Part shown: in pieces, positions 1 through 6,984 of the stretch
Numbering within the stretch: the stretch's first letter is position 1
Layout of the letters: each line of letters begins with the position of its first letter
Source of the DNA: Limisphaerales bacterium
Lineage (GTDB): Bacteria > Verrucomicrobiota > Verrucomicrobiia > Limisphaerales > UBA11358
Direction of reading: 5' to 3'
Length of the DNA: 31,144 nucleotides
NCBI GenBank assembly: GCA_027451565.1
Contig: DAIDJC010000006.1
Location: 1-31,144, forward strand
Made by a program: the position numbers and the translations under genes
The notes under the pieces: model-generated
The model's database searches: none
The model's input: the letters and a program-made list of their open reading frames with translations, nothing else
What the model was told of the DNA's origin: nothing

Positions 1-5
1 ATTTT

Positions 6-91
6 ATCCTGTAAATCCTGTTTATCATGCCCAATACCTCAATTGCGATCCCGGCAGGAAATTGAGACAGGATTAACAGGATGGACAGGAT
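6..91. repeat. Inverted repeat of ATCCTGT-type units
   Basis: Positions 6-26 and 71-91 are inverted copies matching at 18 of 21 positions. Each arm is itself made of repeated ATCCTGT/ACAGGAT heptamers separated by two or three bases, and a further ACAGGAT unit starts at 67. The 44-base spacer is unremarkable. From memory, such heptamer runs are common between genes in Verrucomicrobia and related genomes, where they are probably dispersed non-autonomous repeats; this could not be checked here. Confidence 0.6.
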
Positions 92-206
92 GCCAAAATG
101 GGGGATCGAGAACTGACAAAAGGCGCTGGAGTGGTTCATGGTTTTGGAATTGGCGGCTGGCATAGGGGTCGAATGGGTTAAGACTGTAATAGATAGATCA
201 ACGAGC

Positions 207-225
207 GCCGGGTGAGGCACCCGGC
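207..225. repeat. REP-like GC palindrome
   Basis: GCCGGGT (207-213) and ACCCGGC (219-225) form a perfect 7-bp stem around the loop GAGGC. No T-tract follows on either strand, so a terminator is unlikely. The form suits a short dispersed palindromic (REP-like) element in intergenic DNA. Confidence 0.45.
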
Positions 226-247
226 CTACAGGATTGCGGATCCATGG

Positions 248-529
248 CTATACGCTTGGTTGGGTCCTTTTCCGGCGTATTTCAATACGTGTATTGACCA
301 ATGGTTGTGAGGCATCCATAGGCGTTTGTTGACCATGAAGCGCATAACAAAGACTAACGATCTGACTCCATTCATCAAACGTGCGAGCCTTTTCATCCAC
401 GCCCGTCTCCCGCGCTAAATGCGCCCCAAGTGGATGGGAATATAGTTGCAAAGCTGACGGACAATGGTCAATTTTGACGCGGTTGGAAGTTTTGTGTTGT
501 TCATCGCCTGCCTTGTGGCAGGTTTTCAT
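248..529 (-). pseudogene. Probable remnant of a transposase N-terminus (IS4/DUF4372-like)
   Basis: The minus-strand frame encodes 93 residues. The stretch LARETGVDEKARTFDEWSQI followed by VSLCYAL resembles the N-terminal DUF4372-like domain found before the catalytic domain of some IS4-family transposases, where a pattern like G(V/I)DK-AR-F--WS-VV-L-YA is typical. The similarity ends after about residue 75, and no DDE catalytic domain follows in 1-247 on the minus strand. If the resemblance is real, this is a 3'-truncated relic. No terminal inverted repeats were recognised around it. The call rests on remembered family patterns; it could instead be a chance open frame. Confidence 0.35.
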
Positions 530-642
530 GAAATTTCCAACCGTTTTTTCAATTTTCTATGGGATGGCAGTGAACTAAAATAGACGTTGTCATCAATGTT
601 AAAACAAGAAAAAGAACAAAAAATAATCAGTGAGGTGTTACC

Positions 643-2028
643 GTGACTTCAAGGCTTAAGACGTCGCGTCGCGAATTTCTCGCCGGAGTGTCTTTGCTCG
701 GGGCCTCAACGCTTCTAAATGGAAGCACCGACTTGGTTGCGGCACCCGCCGGTGAGCCGGTTTCAGATTCTCCGTGGTCGGCGGACGAGCGCAAAACGGC
801 AAGCCACCAGTTGCTCAATTACTTTGGCAAGGCCGCTCCGCAGCTATTGCGACCCGCCAGCGGCATCCTCACTCATCCAAGCATTTCCTGTAGCCTGCCG
901 GGCAAACGCTACGCCTCCAACCTTTGGGACTGGGACACCTTTTGGACCGCGCGCGGACTTTTCTGCTGGGCGGCGATTTCAAATGATTTCGCTTTTCAAA
1001 AAAATGTCGCCGAGCACACCATCGGCAGCTTCCTGAATTTTTTTGATCACCAATCCAATGAAGGCCGAATCTCAATGGTGCTGGATGTGAAAAATGCCGA
1101 TCCTTTGGGAGCGTTAAAGGCCGACCGACCAAAATCGCAAAATCAAGCCAAGCCGGTTTTCGGTCAACTCGCACTTCTGATCTCCGACGAAATCGGCTCG
1201 GTGGACTGGCTGGCTTCTTATTTCGACAAGCTCCTGCGTTTTTATGCGTCGTGGGTGGCCGGCAATCAAAGTGCGATTGGCCTGCTGGTTTGGGGCAACG
1301 ACGTCGCCATCGGCAACGACAATGATCCAACCACCTTTGGCCGGCCCGATTTTTCATCCGCAAATCTCCTGCTGAACTGCCTGTTCTACCAGGATTTGAA
1401 AGCGGCGGCGGAACTGGCCGGCCGCCTGAAACGTACCGACGACCAGCAACGTCTTGCTGTCCAGGCCCGCAAGTTGGGCGAACAAATTCAAACAAATTGC
1501 TGGGATCCGCGCGACCAATTTTACTACACCGCCGACGTGCAATGCGTGGACCGACGAAAAGAGCTTATTCCCAATGTCAGGCTGGGCATGGATATGTCGT
1601 GGCACTCCTTGCCCCTGCGCGTACAGACCTTCACCGGCTTCTTGCCGCTCTGGTGCGGCTTGGCAACCCCGGAACAGGCAAAGGCGCTGGTTCAGGTGAA
1701 TTATTTGGCCGACGATCGCTTTCGTGCCAATGGGGGCGTTCGGTCGCTTTCGTCGAAGGAATCCATGTATTGCTTGAATTTTAGTTCAAATCCAAGCAAC
1801 TGGCTCGGCCCCGTCTGGATCATCGTAAATTATTTTGTCTGGAAAGGGCTTAAAAATTCCGGTTTCAATGACGAAGCGGGCAGGTTGGCGGACAAAACGC
1901 TGCGGTTGCTGTCCACGGATCTGGCCAAGAACGGTTCGTTGAATGAATACTACCACCCGGACACCGGATTAGCCTTGAGTCACAATGGTTTTATGGATTG
2001 GAACCTGTTGGTGATGGAAATGATGTGA
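643..2028 (+). CDS. Exported GH63/MGH1-like glycoside hydrolase
   Basis: A 461-residue protein. It begins with a twin-arginine signal (SRREFLAGVSLLGAS, residues 8-22), so folded export to the periplasm is expected. The rest looks like the (alpha/alpha)6 barrel of GH63 / mannosylglycerate-hydrolase-like enzymes: NLWDWDTFW at 93-101, GNDNDPTTFGR at 224-234 and NEYYHPDTG at 434-442. In that fold the aspartates of the first two motifs and a glutamate like E435 line the active site. Start is GTG at 643 with GAGG at 632-635; the Tat motif supports it. Substrate is not decidable; alpha-glucosides, alpha-mannosides or mannosyl/glucosylglycerate are family options. It stands alone, and a weak AT hairpin (2026-2046) overlaps its stop. 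Confidence 0.8.
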   Translation: MTSRLKTSRREFLAGVSLLGASTLLNGSTDLVAAPAGEPVSDSPWSADERKTASHQLLNYFGKAAPQLLRPASGILTHPSISCSLPGKRYASNLWDWDTFWTARGLFCWAAISNDFAFQKNVAEHTIGSFLNFFDHQSNEGRISMVLDVKNADPLGALKADRPKSQNQAKPVFGQLALLISDEIGSVDWLASYFDKLLRFYASWVAGNQSAIGLLVWGNDVAIGNDNDPTTFGRPDFSSANLLLNCLFYQDLKAAAELAGRLKRTDDQQRLAVQARKLGEQIQTNCWDPRDQFYYTADVQCVDRRKELIPNVRLGMDMSWHSLPLRVQTFTGFLPLWCGLATPEQAKALVQVNYLADDRFRANGGVRSLSSKESMYCLNFSSNPSNWLGPVWIIVNYFVWKGLKNSGFNDEAGRLADKTLRLLSTDLAKNGSLNEYYHPDTGLALSHNGFMDWNLLVMEMM

Positions 2029-2133
2029 ATTGATTTTTGCAATTCAGCCAAATAAGAAACGCGTACGCCAATTCAGCTTTCATACATGGCATTTGTCATT
2101 GAACCTCATAAAAAACTCCTCGCCTTTTGAAAG

Positions 2134-2151
2134 GGACAGGTCGCCCTGTCC
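2134..2151. repeat. Short perfect hairpin (GGACAGG/CCTGTCC)
   Basis: GGACAGG (2134-2140) and CCTGTCC (2145-2151) form a 7-bp stem with loop TCGC in the 227-base gap before the sigma factor gene. No T-tract follows. It resembles a small dispersed palindrome more than a terminator, but it lies in the sigma gene's upstream region, so an operator role is not excluded. Confidence 0.4.
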
Positions 2152-2255
2152 ACCTCCCAGCCCCGGTAACATTTAATTTGAGTCAAGTCGCAGAGTTAGG
2201 CATGAAGGTCTTGCTTGAAATCCTACCTTTTCTGTTTCAACTTGGAGGCGCTTAA

Positions 2256-2912
2256 ATGAGCGAAGATATAAAAAACACCTCATGCCGCGATGTTCCTGAT
2301 GGAGAACTCGTCCGACGCTCCCAGGGAGGTGAGTTGGCGGCCTTCGAGGAGCTTGCCTTTCGCCATGAAGAAAAGGTTTATTCCCTGGCCATGCGCATGC
2401 TTCGTCATGAACAAGATGCCGAGGATGTCACCCAACAGTCTTTTCTCAATGCCATGGAAAATCTCCAGAGTTTTCGGGGTGATTCCTCTTTTTCCACCTG
2501 GATTTGCAGGATCGCGATTCATGGCGCGCTAAAGCTTATCCGCAAAAGGAAAAGCCGCTCCATGGTGTCCCTGGATGAAACTGCCGGGGAGGAAGGTGAC
2601 CATGGCACCATTCCACACCCTGAATACATTGCCGACTGGCGCGAATCACCGGAAGAATTGGTCCACAGAAACGAGATTCAAAGACTACTGGAGGAGGCGC
2701 TCTCGGGTTTGGATGAAAAGCACCGGATGGTTTTTCTGCTTCGCGATGTCGAGGGATTTTCGGTGAAGGAAACGGCGGAATCGCTGGGATTGACGGAGAC
2801 CAATGTCAAGGTTCGTTTGCTGCGGGCGCGCCTGCAACTTCGCGAAGTTTTGACCCGCACGCTGGGTGATCCTGACACGCGGGTGGTGCGACATCATGAG
2901 CATGCGAGATGA
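2256..2912 (+). CDS. ECF-type RNA polymerase sigma factor (RpoE-like)
   Basis: A 218-residue group IV sigma factor. Region 2 (about residues 27-100) carries the core-binding and -10 recognition helices, with EQDAEDVTQQSFLNAMENL and the aromatic FRGDSSFSTWICRIA. A linker of about 45 residues follows, then region 4 (about 142-200) with the helix-turn-helix FSVKETAESLGLTETNVKVR that reads the -35 element. GGAGG at 2244-2248 precedes ATG at 2256. The gene heads nine same-strand genes and is followed by a zinc-finger anti-sigma gene, the usual pairing. The 3' end of the gene and two later gaps are near copies of TGTAAC-N17-CTC, a candidate recognition sequence for this factor. Confidence 0.93.
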   Translation: MSEDIKNTSCRDVPDGELVRRSQGGELAAFEELAFRHEEKVYSLAMRMLRHEQDAEDVTQQSFLNAMENLQSFRGDSSFSTWICRIAIHGALKLIRKRKSRSMVSLDETAGEEGDHGTIPHPEYIADWRESPEELVHRNEIQRLLEEALSGLDEKHRMVFLLRDVEGFSVKETAESLGLTETNVKVRLLRARLQLREVLTRTLGDPDTRVVRHHEHAR

Positions 2913-2927
2913 GTTGGATGGTTTTTC

Positions 2928-2953
2928 TGTAACTTTTAGTGCCGCCAAGACTC
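2928..2953 (+). promoter_or_regulatory. Candidate ECF promoter 1: TGTAAC-N17-CTC
   Basis: TGTAAC at 2928-2933 and CTC at 2951-2953 with a 17-base spacer lie just upstream of the anti-sigma gene. The same spaced pair recurs at 3257-3282 and 5237-5262, always on this strand. ECF -35 elements often contain an AAC core, which fits. The downstream half overlaps a perfect palindrome (2946-2964). A start of transcription would fall about 5-15 bases before ATG 2974. Confidence 0.45.
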
Positions 2954-2964
2954 TTTGAGTCTTG
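2946..2964 (+). promoter_or_regulatory. Perfect 8-bp palindrome between sigma and anti-sigma genes
   Basis: CAAGACTC (2946-2953), TTT, then GAGTCTTG (2957-2964): an 8-bp perfect stem with a 3-base loop. It overlaps the CTC half of candidate promoter 1 and ends 9 bases before the ATG of the anti-sigma gene. It could be an operator or an RNA hairpin tuning anti-sigma translation or read-through from the sigma gene. No T-tract follows, so it is not a canonical terminator. Confidence 0.5.
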
Positions 2965-2973
2965 AATCGTTTT

Positions 2974-3219
2974 ATGAAGTGCGAGGAATTATTGGCCATG
3001 CTGAATGAATACGTGGATGGAACTGTGGATCCATCCGTGTGCATGGAGTATGAGAAGCACATGGCCGGGTGTGATCCGTGCAAGGTGGTTGTGGACAACA
3101 TTCGCAAGACCATCATCCTGTACAAGGAGGGAAAGCCCTATGAACTGCCTTTGACTTTCCGCAATCGCTTGCATGAGACGCTGCGTCAAAAATGGCCCAA
3201 GTCCGGGCCGGGATCCTGA
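2974..3219 (+). CDS. Soluble zinc-finger (zf-HC2) anti-sigma factor
   Basis: An 81-residue protein with the ZAS/zf-HC2 signature: an N-terminal cysteine (KCEELLAMLNEYVDG), then HMAGCDPC, i.e. H-x3-C-x2-C, which binds zinc in this family and often senses thiol oxidation. A basic, helical C-terminus (FRNRLHETLRQKW) follows. There is no membrane segment, so it probably acts in the cytoplasm by holding the upstream sigma factor. ATG 2974 is preferred over the in-frame TTG at 2962, which lies inside the palindrome stem. No strong ribosome binding site is visible. Confidence 0.8.
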   Translation: MKCEELLAMLNEYVDGTVDPSVCMEYEKHMAGCDPCKVVVDNIRKTIILYKEGKPYELPLTFRNRLHETLRQKWPKSGPGS

Positions 3220-3256
3220 TTGCGATGCCGGGGCTGGTTTCTTCACGTTTTGCATT

Positions 3257-3282
3257 TGTAACTTTTTTCCGCCCTGGTGCTC
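3257..3282 (+). promoter_or_regulatory. Candidate ECF promoter 2: TGTAAC-N17-CTC
   Basis: TGTAAC at 3257-3262 and CTC at 3280-3282 sit in the 144-base gap before the rhodanese gene. Like promoter 1, TGTAAC is followed by TTTT and, two bases later, CCGCC (four later in promoter 1). The gap is long enough for a promoter and a leader of about 75 bases before ATG 3364. Confidence 0.45.
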
Positions 3283-3363
3283 CAATTCAATGCGGACTTT
3301 GGCTGGGTGGATATTTTCAACACCCGTCAAACTTCGTGGGGCATATTTAAATTTTAAATTCAA

Positions 3364-3726
3364 ATGACACTGGCGCTGGCATGCATTCTTATTTTGACGG
3401 TTTATGTGGTCCTGAATCGGAGGGGGCAAATTTCCTTTGAAAAGGCCCGTCAGGAAGTGGAAAGGGGGGCCTTGGTGGTGGATGTGCGGAGCGTCAGGGA
3501 ATACGCATCCGGACACATTCCGGGCACGCTTCACGTGCCGCTGGATCAAATCCAGCAGGTGATGCCGAAGCAGGCAGCCGACAAGACACGGGTCATTCTT
3601 TTACATTGTGCCAGTGGGATGCGCAGCGGCATGGCTCGATCCCTTCTGAAAAAAATGGGCTATACCCGGGTCTTTAACCTTGGGTCGTACCGTCGGGCCG
3701 AGCGGGTGGTGACGGGAGGCAAGTAA
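3364..3726 (+). CDS. Membrane-anchored single-domain rhodanese
   Basis: A 120-residue protein: one N-terminal hydrophobic segment (residues 2-17), then a rhodanese domain (about 22-115). Visible motifs are VVDVRSVREYASGHIPG (38-54) and the active-site loop HCASGMRS with catalytic C82, the residue that carries a persulfide in sulfurtransferases. The anchor places the domain at the inner membrane; the basic residues R19-R20 after the helix suggest it stays on the cytoplasmic side. The next genes include a TauE/SafE exporter and a DUF2892 membrane protein. In E. coli YgaP, rhodanese and DUF2892 are fused, so the two separate genes here may work as a pair. Substrate unknown. Confidence 0.85.
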   Translation: MTLALACILILTVYVVLNRRGQISFEKARQEVERGALVVDVRSVREYASGHIPGTLHVPLDQIQQVMPKQAADKTRVILLHCASGMRSGMARSLLKKMGYTRVFNLGSYRRAERVVTGGK

Positions 3727-3772
3727 GACCCGGAGCCAAGCCATTTCCCAGGACGGAGGTCCGAACTAATTC

Positions 3773-4402
3773 ATGGACATCACATTTTGGAACGAACGTT
3801 ACGGTGGCGCGCGTTATGTTTACGGCACGGAGGCTAATGTATTCGTGGCAGAATGCGCGGCGTTCATGCCGCCGGGGCCGGTGTTATGCCTGGCCGAGGG
3901 CGAATGTCGAAACGCCGTTTATCTCGCAGGATTAGGACGCCAGGTGACCGCTGTGGATCAGTCGGAGGCGGGGCTTGCAAAAGGCAGGAGTCTGGCGCGG
4001 ACACGCAATGTTCAAATTTGCACCCTTCAGGTCCGATTGGAGGATTATTGTATTTCCCCGAATTCCTGGGCCGGGATCGTTGCCACGTTTGCTCATTTTC
4101 CGATTTCCTTGCGTCGTAGAATTCATGGAGAGGTTGTTGCCGGTCTCATTCCAGGGGGAGTATTCATCCTTGAAGCGTACACCCCGGATCAATTGAAGAG
4201 AAACACTGGTGGGCCGAAAGATTTGGGCCTGTTGATGACCTTGCCGGAACTGAGGCGGGAACTGGTTGGGCTTGAAATCCTGATCGGTCGTGAAATTGTG
4301 CGGGATGTCAACGAGGGAGACGGGCATACGGGGCAGGGCGCTGTGGTTCAAATTCTCGCCAAAAAACCCGGGAGTTGGGCTGCATCTTCAGCAATTGAAT
4401 AG
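3773..4402 (+). CDS. Class I SAM-dependent methyltransferase
   Basis: A 209-residue protein of the small class I methyltransferase group that includes TehB-like and thiopurine-methyltransferase-like enzymes. It starts FWNERYGGARYVYGTEANVF, typical of the group. Motif I (VLCLAEGECRNAVYLA, about 38-53) differs from the classic GxGxG but matches the E/D-G-E-x-R-N-A variant. An acidic residue in VTAVDQSEAGL fits the ribose-binding position. It lies 46 bases after the rhodanese gene, with GGAGG at 3756-3760. Methylation of a chalcogen or thiol compound would suit the context, but the sequence does not show the substrate. Confidence 0.82.
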   Translation: MDITFWNERYGGARYVYGTEANVFVAECAAFMPPGPVLCLAEGECRNAVYLAGLGRQVTAVDQSEAGLAKGRSLARTRNVQICTLQVRLEDYCISPNSWAGIVATFAHFPISLRRRIHGEVVAGLIPGGVFILEAYTPDQLKRNTGGPKDLGLLMTLPELRRELVGLEILIGREIVRDVNEGDGHTGQGAVVQILAKKPGSWAASSAIE

Positions 4403-4443
4403 AGTGCAGAGCCGCCTGACCTGGATTTTTGCAATTTGATTTT

Positions 4444-5241
4444 ATGTCCATGCCGCATTTTATCATCGCATTAACATTGTTGTTTGCCGTTGGGGTTTCC
4501 CTGGGCATGTTCGGAAGTGGCGGCTCCATTACCACCCTTCCTGTGCTGGTGGGCGTCGCGGGCATGTCGGCGCATCAGGCCGTGGGGGCCTCTTTGCTGG
4601 TGGTGGGCGGCACCTCCGCACTGGGTTGGTATTTGAACATGCGGAGGGGATTTTTTGATTTCAAGGCGGCGGTAATTTTTTCGGCAAGCGGATTATGCGG
4701 AGCCTGGCTGGGAGGAACATTCACCCATGCGGTGCCCGACCGGATTTTACTTCTCGTGTTTGGCGCGCTCATGATGGTGGCAGGCTTAAGGATGATGCGT
4801 GCCACCCAACCAATAAATGGTTCCAAGGGATGCAACCTGGCGGGAGGCTGTTTGAAATGTATCCTGGCCGGGTTTGGCATAGGCGTTCTGACCGGTTTTC
4901 TGGGAGTTGGAGGCGGATTTATTATTATGCCCGCGTTGGTCTGGTTCGCCGGTTTGGAATTGCGAACCGCTGCAGGCACGTCCCTGGCCATCATTATGTT
5001 CAATGCGTTTGGAGGCTTGCTTGGCCATTTCCGCGATATGAATTGGAACGTACCTGTCCTTTGTTCTTTTCTCATTTTTGCCATGCTTGGGATGCTATTT
5101 GGCGTCCATCTGGCCGCGCGATGTTCCGTTTTCGGTTTGCGACGCGGCTTTGCCTCTGTCGTGCTTTGCCTGGGCATTACCGTGGTCGCCTGGAATTTAT
5201 TTGTCCTCGCCAACGGCAGGAGCCCGTCAAATCATATGTAA
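4444..5241 (+). CDS. TauE/SafE family sulfite/organosulfonate exporter
   Basis: A 265-residue, very hydrophobic inner-membrane protein with the internal duplication of the TauE/SafE (DUF81) family: GMFGSGGSITTLPVL in the first half and GFLGVGGGFIIMPALV in the second. About seven to eight membrane helices are expected. Members export sulfite, sulfoacetate or related anions, though many have no known substrate. ATG 4444 is preferred to the upstream in-frame TTG 4429. Cysteines in the central loop (GCNLAGGCLKC) are unusual and could bind metal or react with thiols. The stop codon overlaps candidate ECF promoter 3. Confidence 0.88.
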   Translation: MSMPHFIIALTLLFAVGVSLGMFGSGGSITTLPVLVGVAGMSAHQAVGASLLVVGGTSALGWYLNMRRGFFDFKAAVIFSASGLCGAWLGGTFTHAVPDRILLLVFGALMMVAGLRMMRATQPINGSKGCNLAGGCLKCILAGFGIGVLTGFLGVGGGFIIMPALVWFAGLELRTAAGTSLAIIMFNAFGGLLGHFRDMNWNVPVLCSFLIFAMLGMLFGVHLAARCSVFGLRRGFASVVLCLGITVVAWNLFVLANGRSPSNHM

Positions 5242-5262
5242 CCAATATGCGTCTGGTGACTC
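5237..5262 (+). promoter_or_regulatory. Candidate ECF promoter 3: TGTAAC-N17-CTC
   Basis: TGTAAC at 5237-5242 overlaps the stop of the TauE/SafE gene; CTC follows at 5260-5262 after exactly 17 bases. Its spacer contains CTGGTG next to the CTC, as in promoter 2. The 200-base gap downstream holds no gene, leaving room for a long leader before the DUF2892-tolC-RND sub-operon. Confidence 0.45.
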
Positions 5263-5442
5263 AGTATGGATGCAGGGCATGGCGCCAATTTGGTTTTATA
5301 TTCAGTGACATGTTTGGAACCCTGGAAGCGATGTCATTGCGGGTTTCCAGCCCTGGCCTTTGGGAAAGCAGGTGTGGAATCAAACATGGCTGGCGCGTGG
5401 TAAAAATTGGATCCGGTTGTTGAACTTTTAAAAATAAAAATT

Positions 5443-5667
5443 ATGAAAGTGGAACTCATCGTGCGTGGATTTGCCGGCGCGGTAGTGCTGGCAAGCCTGG
5501 GACTGGCACATTTTATCAATTCCAACTGGCTGTGGCTTGCGGCTTTTGTGGGGTTCAATCTCCTTCAATCTTCCCTCACGAGGTTTTGCCCACTGGAATT
5601 GCTTCTGGTTAAAATGGGTGTGGGAGGCTGCTGCCAGAAAAAGGAGGGCAAAAGCCAATGCTCCTGA
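5443..5667 (+). CDS. DUF2892 (YgaP-type transmembrane) protein
   Basis: A 74-residue membrane protein with two hydrophobic segments (about 10-28 and 30-45), the helical-hairpin DUF2892 domain found at the C-terminus of the sulfurtransferase YgaP and as stand-alone proteins. Typical traits are RGFAGAVVLASLGLAHF and the FCPLELLL turn with a cysteine. The tail GGCCQKKEGKSQC holds three more cysteines. ATG 5443 is preferred over the in-frame TTG 5407. It overlaps the tolC-like gene by 10 bases, implying translational coupling with the pump. Function of the domain is poorly known; a link to thiol/persulfide handling is inferred from YgaP. Confidence 0.8.
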   Translation: MKVELIVRGFAGAVVLASLGLAHFINSNWLWLAAFVGFNLLQSSLTRFCPLELLLVKMGVGGCCQKKEGKSQCS

Positions 5668-6983
5668 AATTGGCGCTGGCGGTCCTTGCGGTGCTCGGGT
5701 TTACGGCTGCGGCATTGGGAGATACACAAGTTTGGACGTTGCAAAAGGCCCTGGACTATGCGTCCACCCATAATCCTGACACGCGCATGGCCGAACAACG
5801 GCTGGCAATTGCCCGCGCGGGTTTGGAACAGGCGGATTCCGCATTCTGGCCGCACTTGCAATTTCAATCCAGCTACACCCGCACAGATAATCCCATGCTG
5901 GCATTTGGCAGTATTTTGGACCAGCGCGCCTACAATTACGGGTCTCCGCCCAATTTTAATGGGTTGCCCCAGGAAGATGACTTGAACGTCGGGGGCGTTG
6001 TTACGGTGCCATTGTATGCGGGAGGCAAACTTGAGGCTGGCCGGGACCAAGCCCAAGCCGGATCCAGGGCGCAAAGGCAGGACCTGGCGGCGGTGAAAAA
6101 CGAAATTGCGTTTGAAGTGGTTCGCGCCTATGAGGAGGTTGTAAAAACGCGGCTTTTTACGCGGGCAGCGCGTGAGGCTGCGGAGGGTCTTCAGGAGGAT
6201 CTTGGCATCGCCCGCAAACGGATGCAGGGCGGCTCATTGCTCCGGTCCGATGTGCTGGACCTGGAAGTCCGCCTGGCCCAGGCGCAGGAGGACGAATTGC
6301 AGGCGTCCAATGCGATTTCAATGAGCATTCTGGCATTGCAGAATCTGCTTGGCGTGGAAAACGAGGAAATGACAATTGAAGATTCGGTTCCGGATGCTTC
6401 CATTCCTGATAACGGCGATTTTCAAATGCGGCCTGAGTTGCGTGCGAATGAAGAGCGCGAGGCTGCTGCGGCAGCGGGAGTCCGCCAAGCGCAGGGCGGC
6501 TACCTGCCGCAGGTGGATGCTTTTGGCAGCCTTGAACATGATTACGGCTGGATTTCAGGCGGGAATGGGAACAGCTACACGGCAGGGGTGATGCTTAAAT
6601 GGGATCTTTGGGATGGATTTGCCAATCGCGCCAAAACCCGTGAGGCGCAGGCGAGCTTGGAGTCCATTCGCGAGTCAAAACGCAAATTGCATCTGGCCTT
6701 GGATTTGGAATTGGAGGAGGCCCGGTTGAATCTGCAGGATGCCGTCGGGCGGCTGGCAGTGGCGGATAAAGCCGTTGACCAGGCGGTGGAGAGCGTGCGG
6801 CTCATGCGCAATCGCTTTGAACAAGGCGCGGCCATTCCCTCCCAATTGATAGACGCTGAAACGGCACTGATGAATGCGCGGATGAGGCGGGACGAGGCCC
6901 GGGCCGATCATCGGGTGGCGGTGGCGGCCCTGCGCAAGGCACTGGCTTTGCCCCAACTGGACACACCTAATACAACCCCCTGA
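5658..6983 (+). CDS. TolC-family outer-membrane efflux protein
   Basis: A 441-residue protein with a Sec signal peptide (residues 1-22) and the TolC/OEP architecture: two similar halves of long alanine-, glutamate- and arginine-rich coiled-coil helices. The first half contains ALDYASTHNPDTRMAEQRLA and LRSDVLDLEVRLAQAQ; the second contains LEEARLNLQDAVGRLAVADK and GAAIPSQLIDAETALMNAR. It would form the trimeric outer-membrane channel of the RND pump encoded next. GGAGGG at 5642-5647 precedes ATG 5658, inside the upstream gene. The adaptor gene follows after one base. Confidence 0.9.
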   Translation: MLLKLALAVLAVLGFTAAALGDTQVWTLQKALDYASTHNPDTRMAEQRLAIARAGLEQADSAFWPHLQFQSSYTRTDNPMLAFGSILDQRAYNYGSPPNFNGLPQEDDLNVGGVVTVPLYAGGKLEAGRDQAQAGSRAQRQDLAAVKNEIAFEVVRAYEEVVKTRLFTRAAREAAEGLQEDLGIARKRMQGGSLLRSDVLDLEVRLAQAQEDELQASNAISMSILALQNLLGVENEEMTIEDSVPDASIPDNGDFQMRPELRANEEREAAAAAGVRQAQGGYLPQVDAFGSLEHDYGWISGGNGNSYTAGVMLKWDLWDGFANRAKTREAQASLESIRESKRKLHLALDLELEEARLNLQDAVGRLAVADKAVDQAVESVRLMRNRFEQGAAIPSQLIDAETALMNARMRRDEARADHRVAVAALRKALALPQLDTPNTTP

Positions 6984-6984
6984 C

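Larger units (their letters stand above)
1..642. other. Gene-poor leader region with repeats and a transposase remnant
   Basis: No intact gene is visible here. The stretch holds an inverted ATCCTGT-type repeat (6-91), a GC-rich palindrome (207-225) and a minus-strand reading frame resembling a transposase N-terminus (248-529). The last 100 bases are AT-rich and lead into the ribosome binding site GAGG at 632-635 of the downstream glycosidase gene. No clear sigma-70 promoter was recognised. Confidence 0.6.

Noticed and set aside
869..1495. Minus-strand 208-residue open frame inside the GH63-like gene
   Set aside because: Antisense shadow rich in arginine and proline; no motif. The plus-strand glycosidase explains the region.
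4695..5423. Plus-strand 242-residue open frame overlapping the TauE/SafE gene
   Set aside because: It is an out-of-frame shadow of a clear membrane-protein gene, with improbable residue composition.
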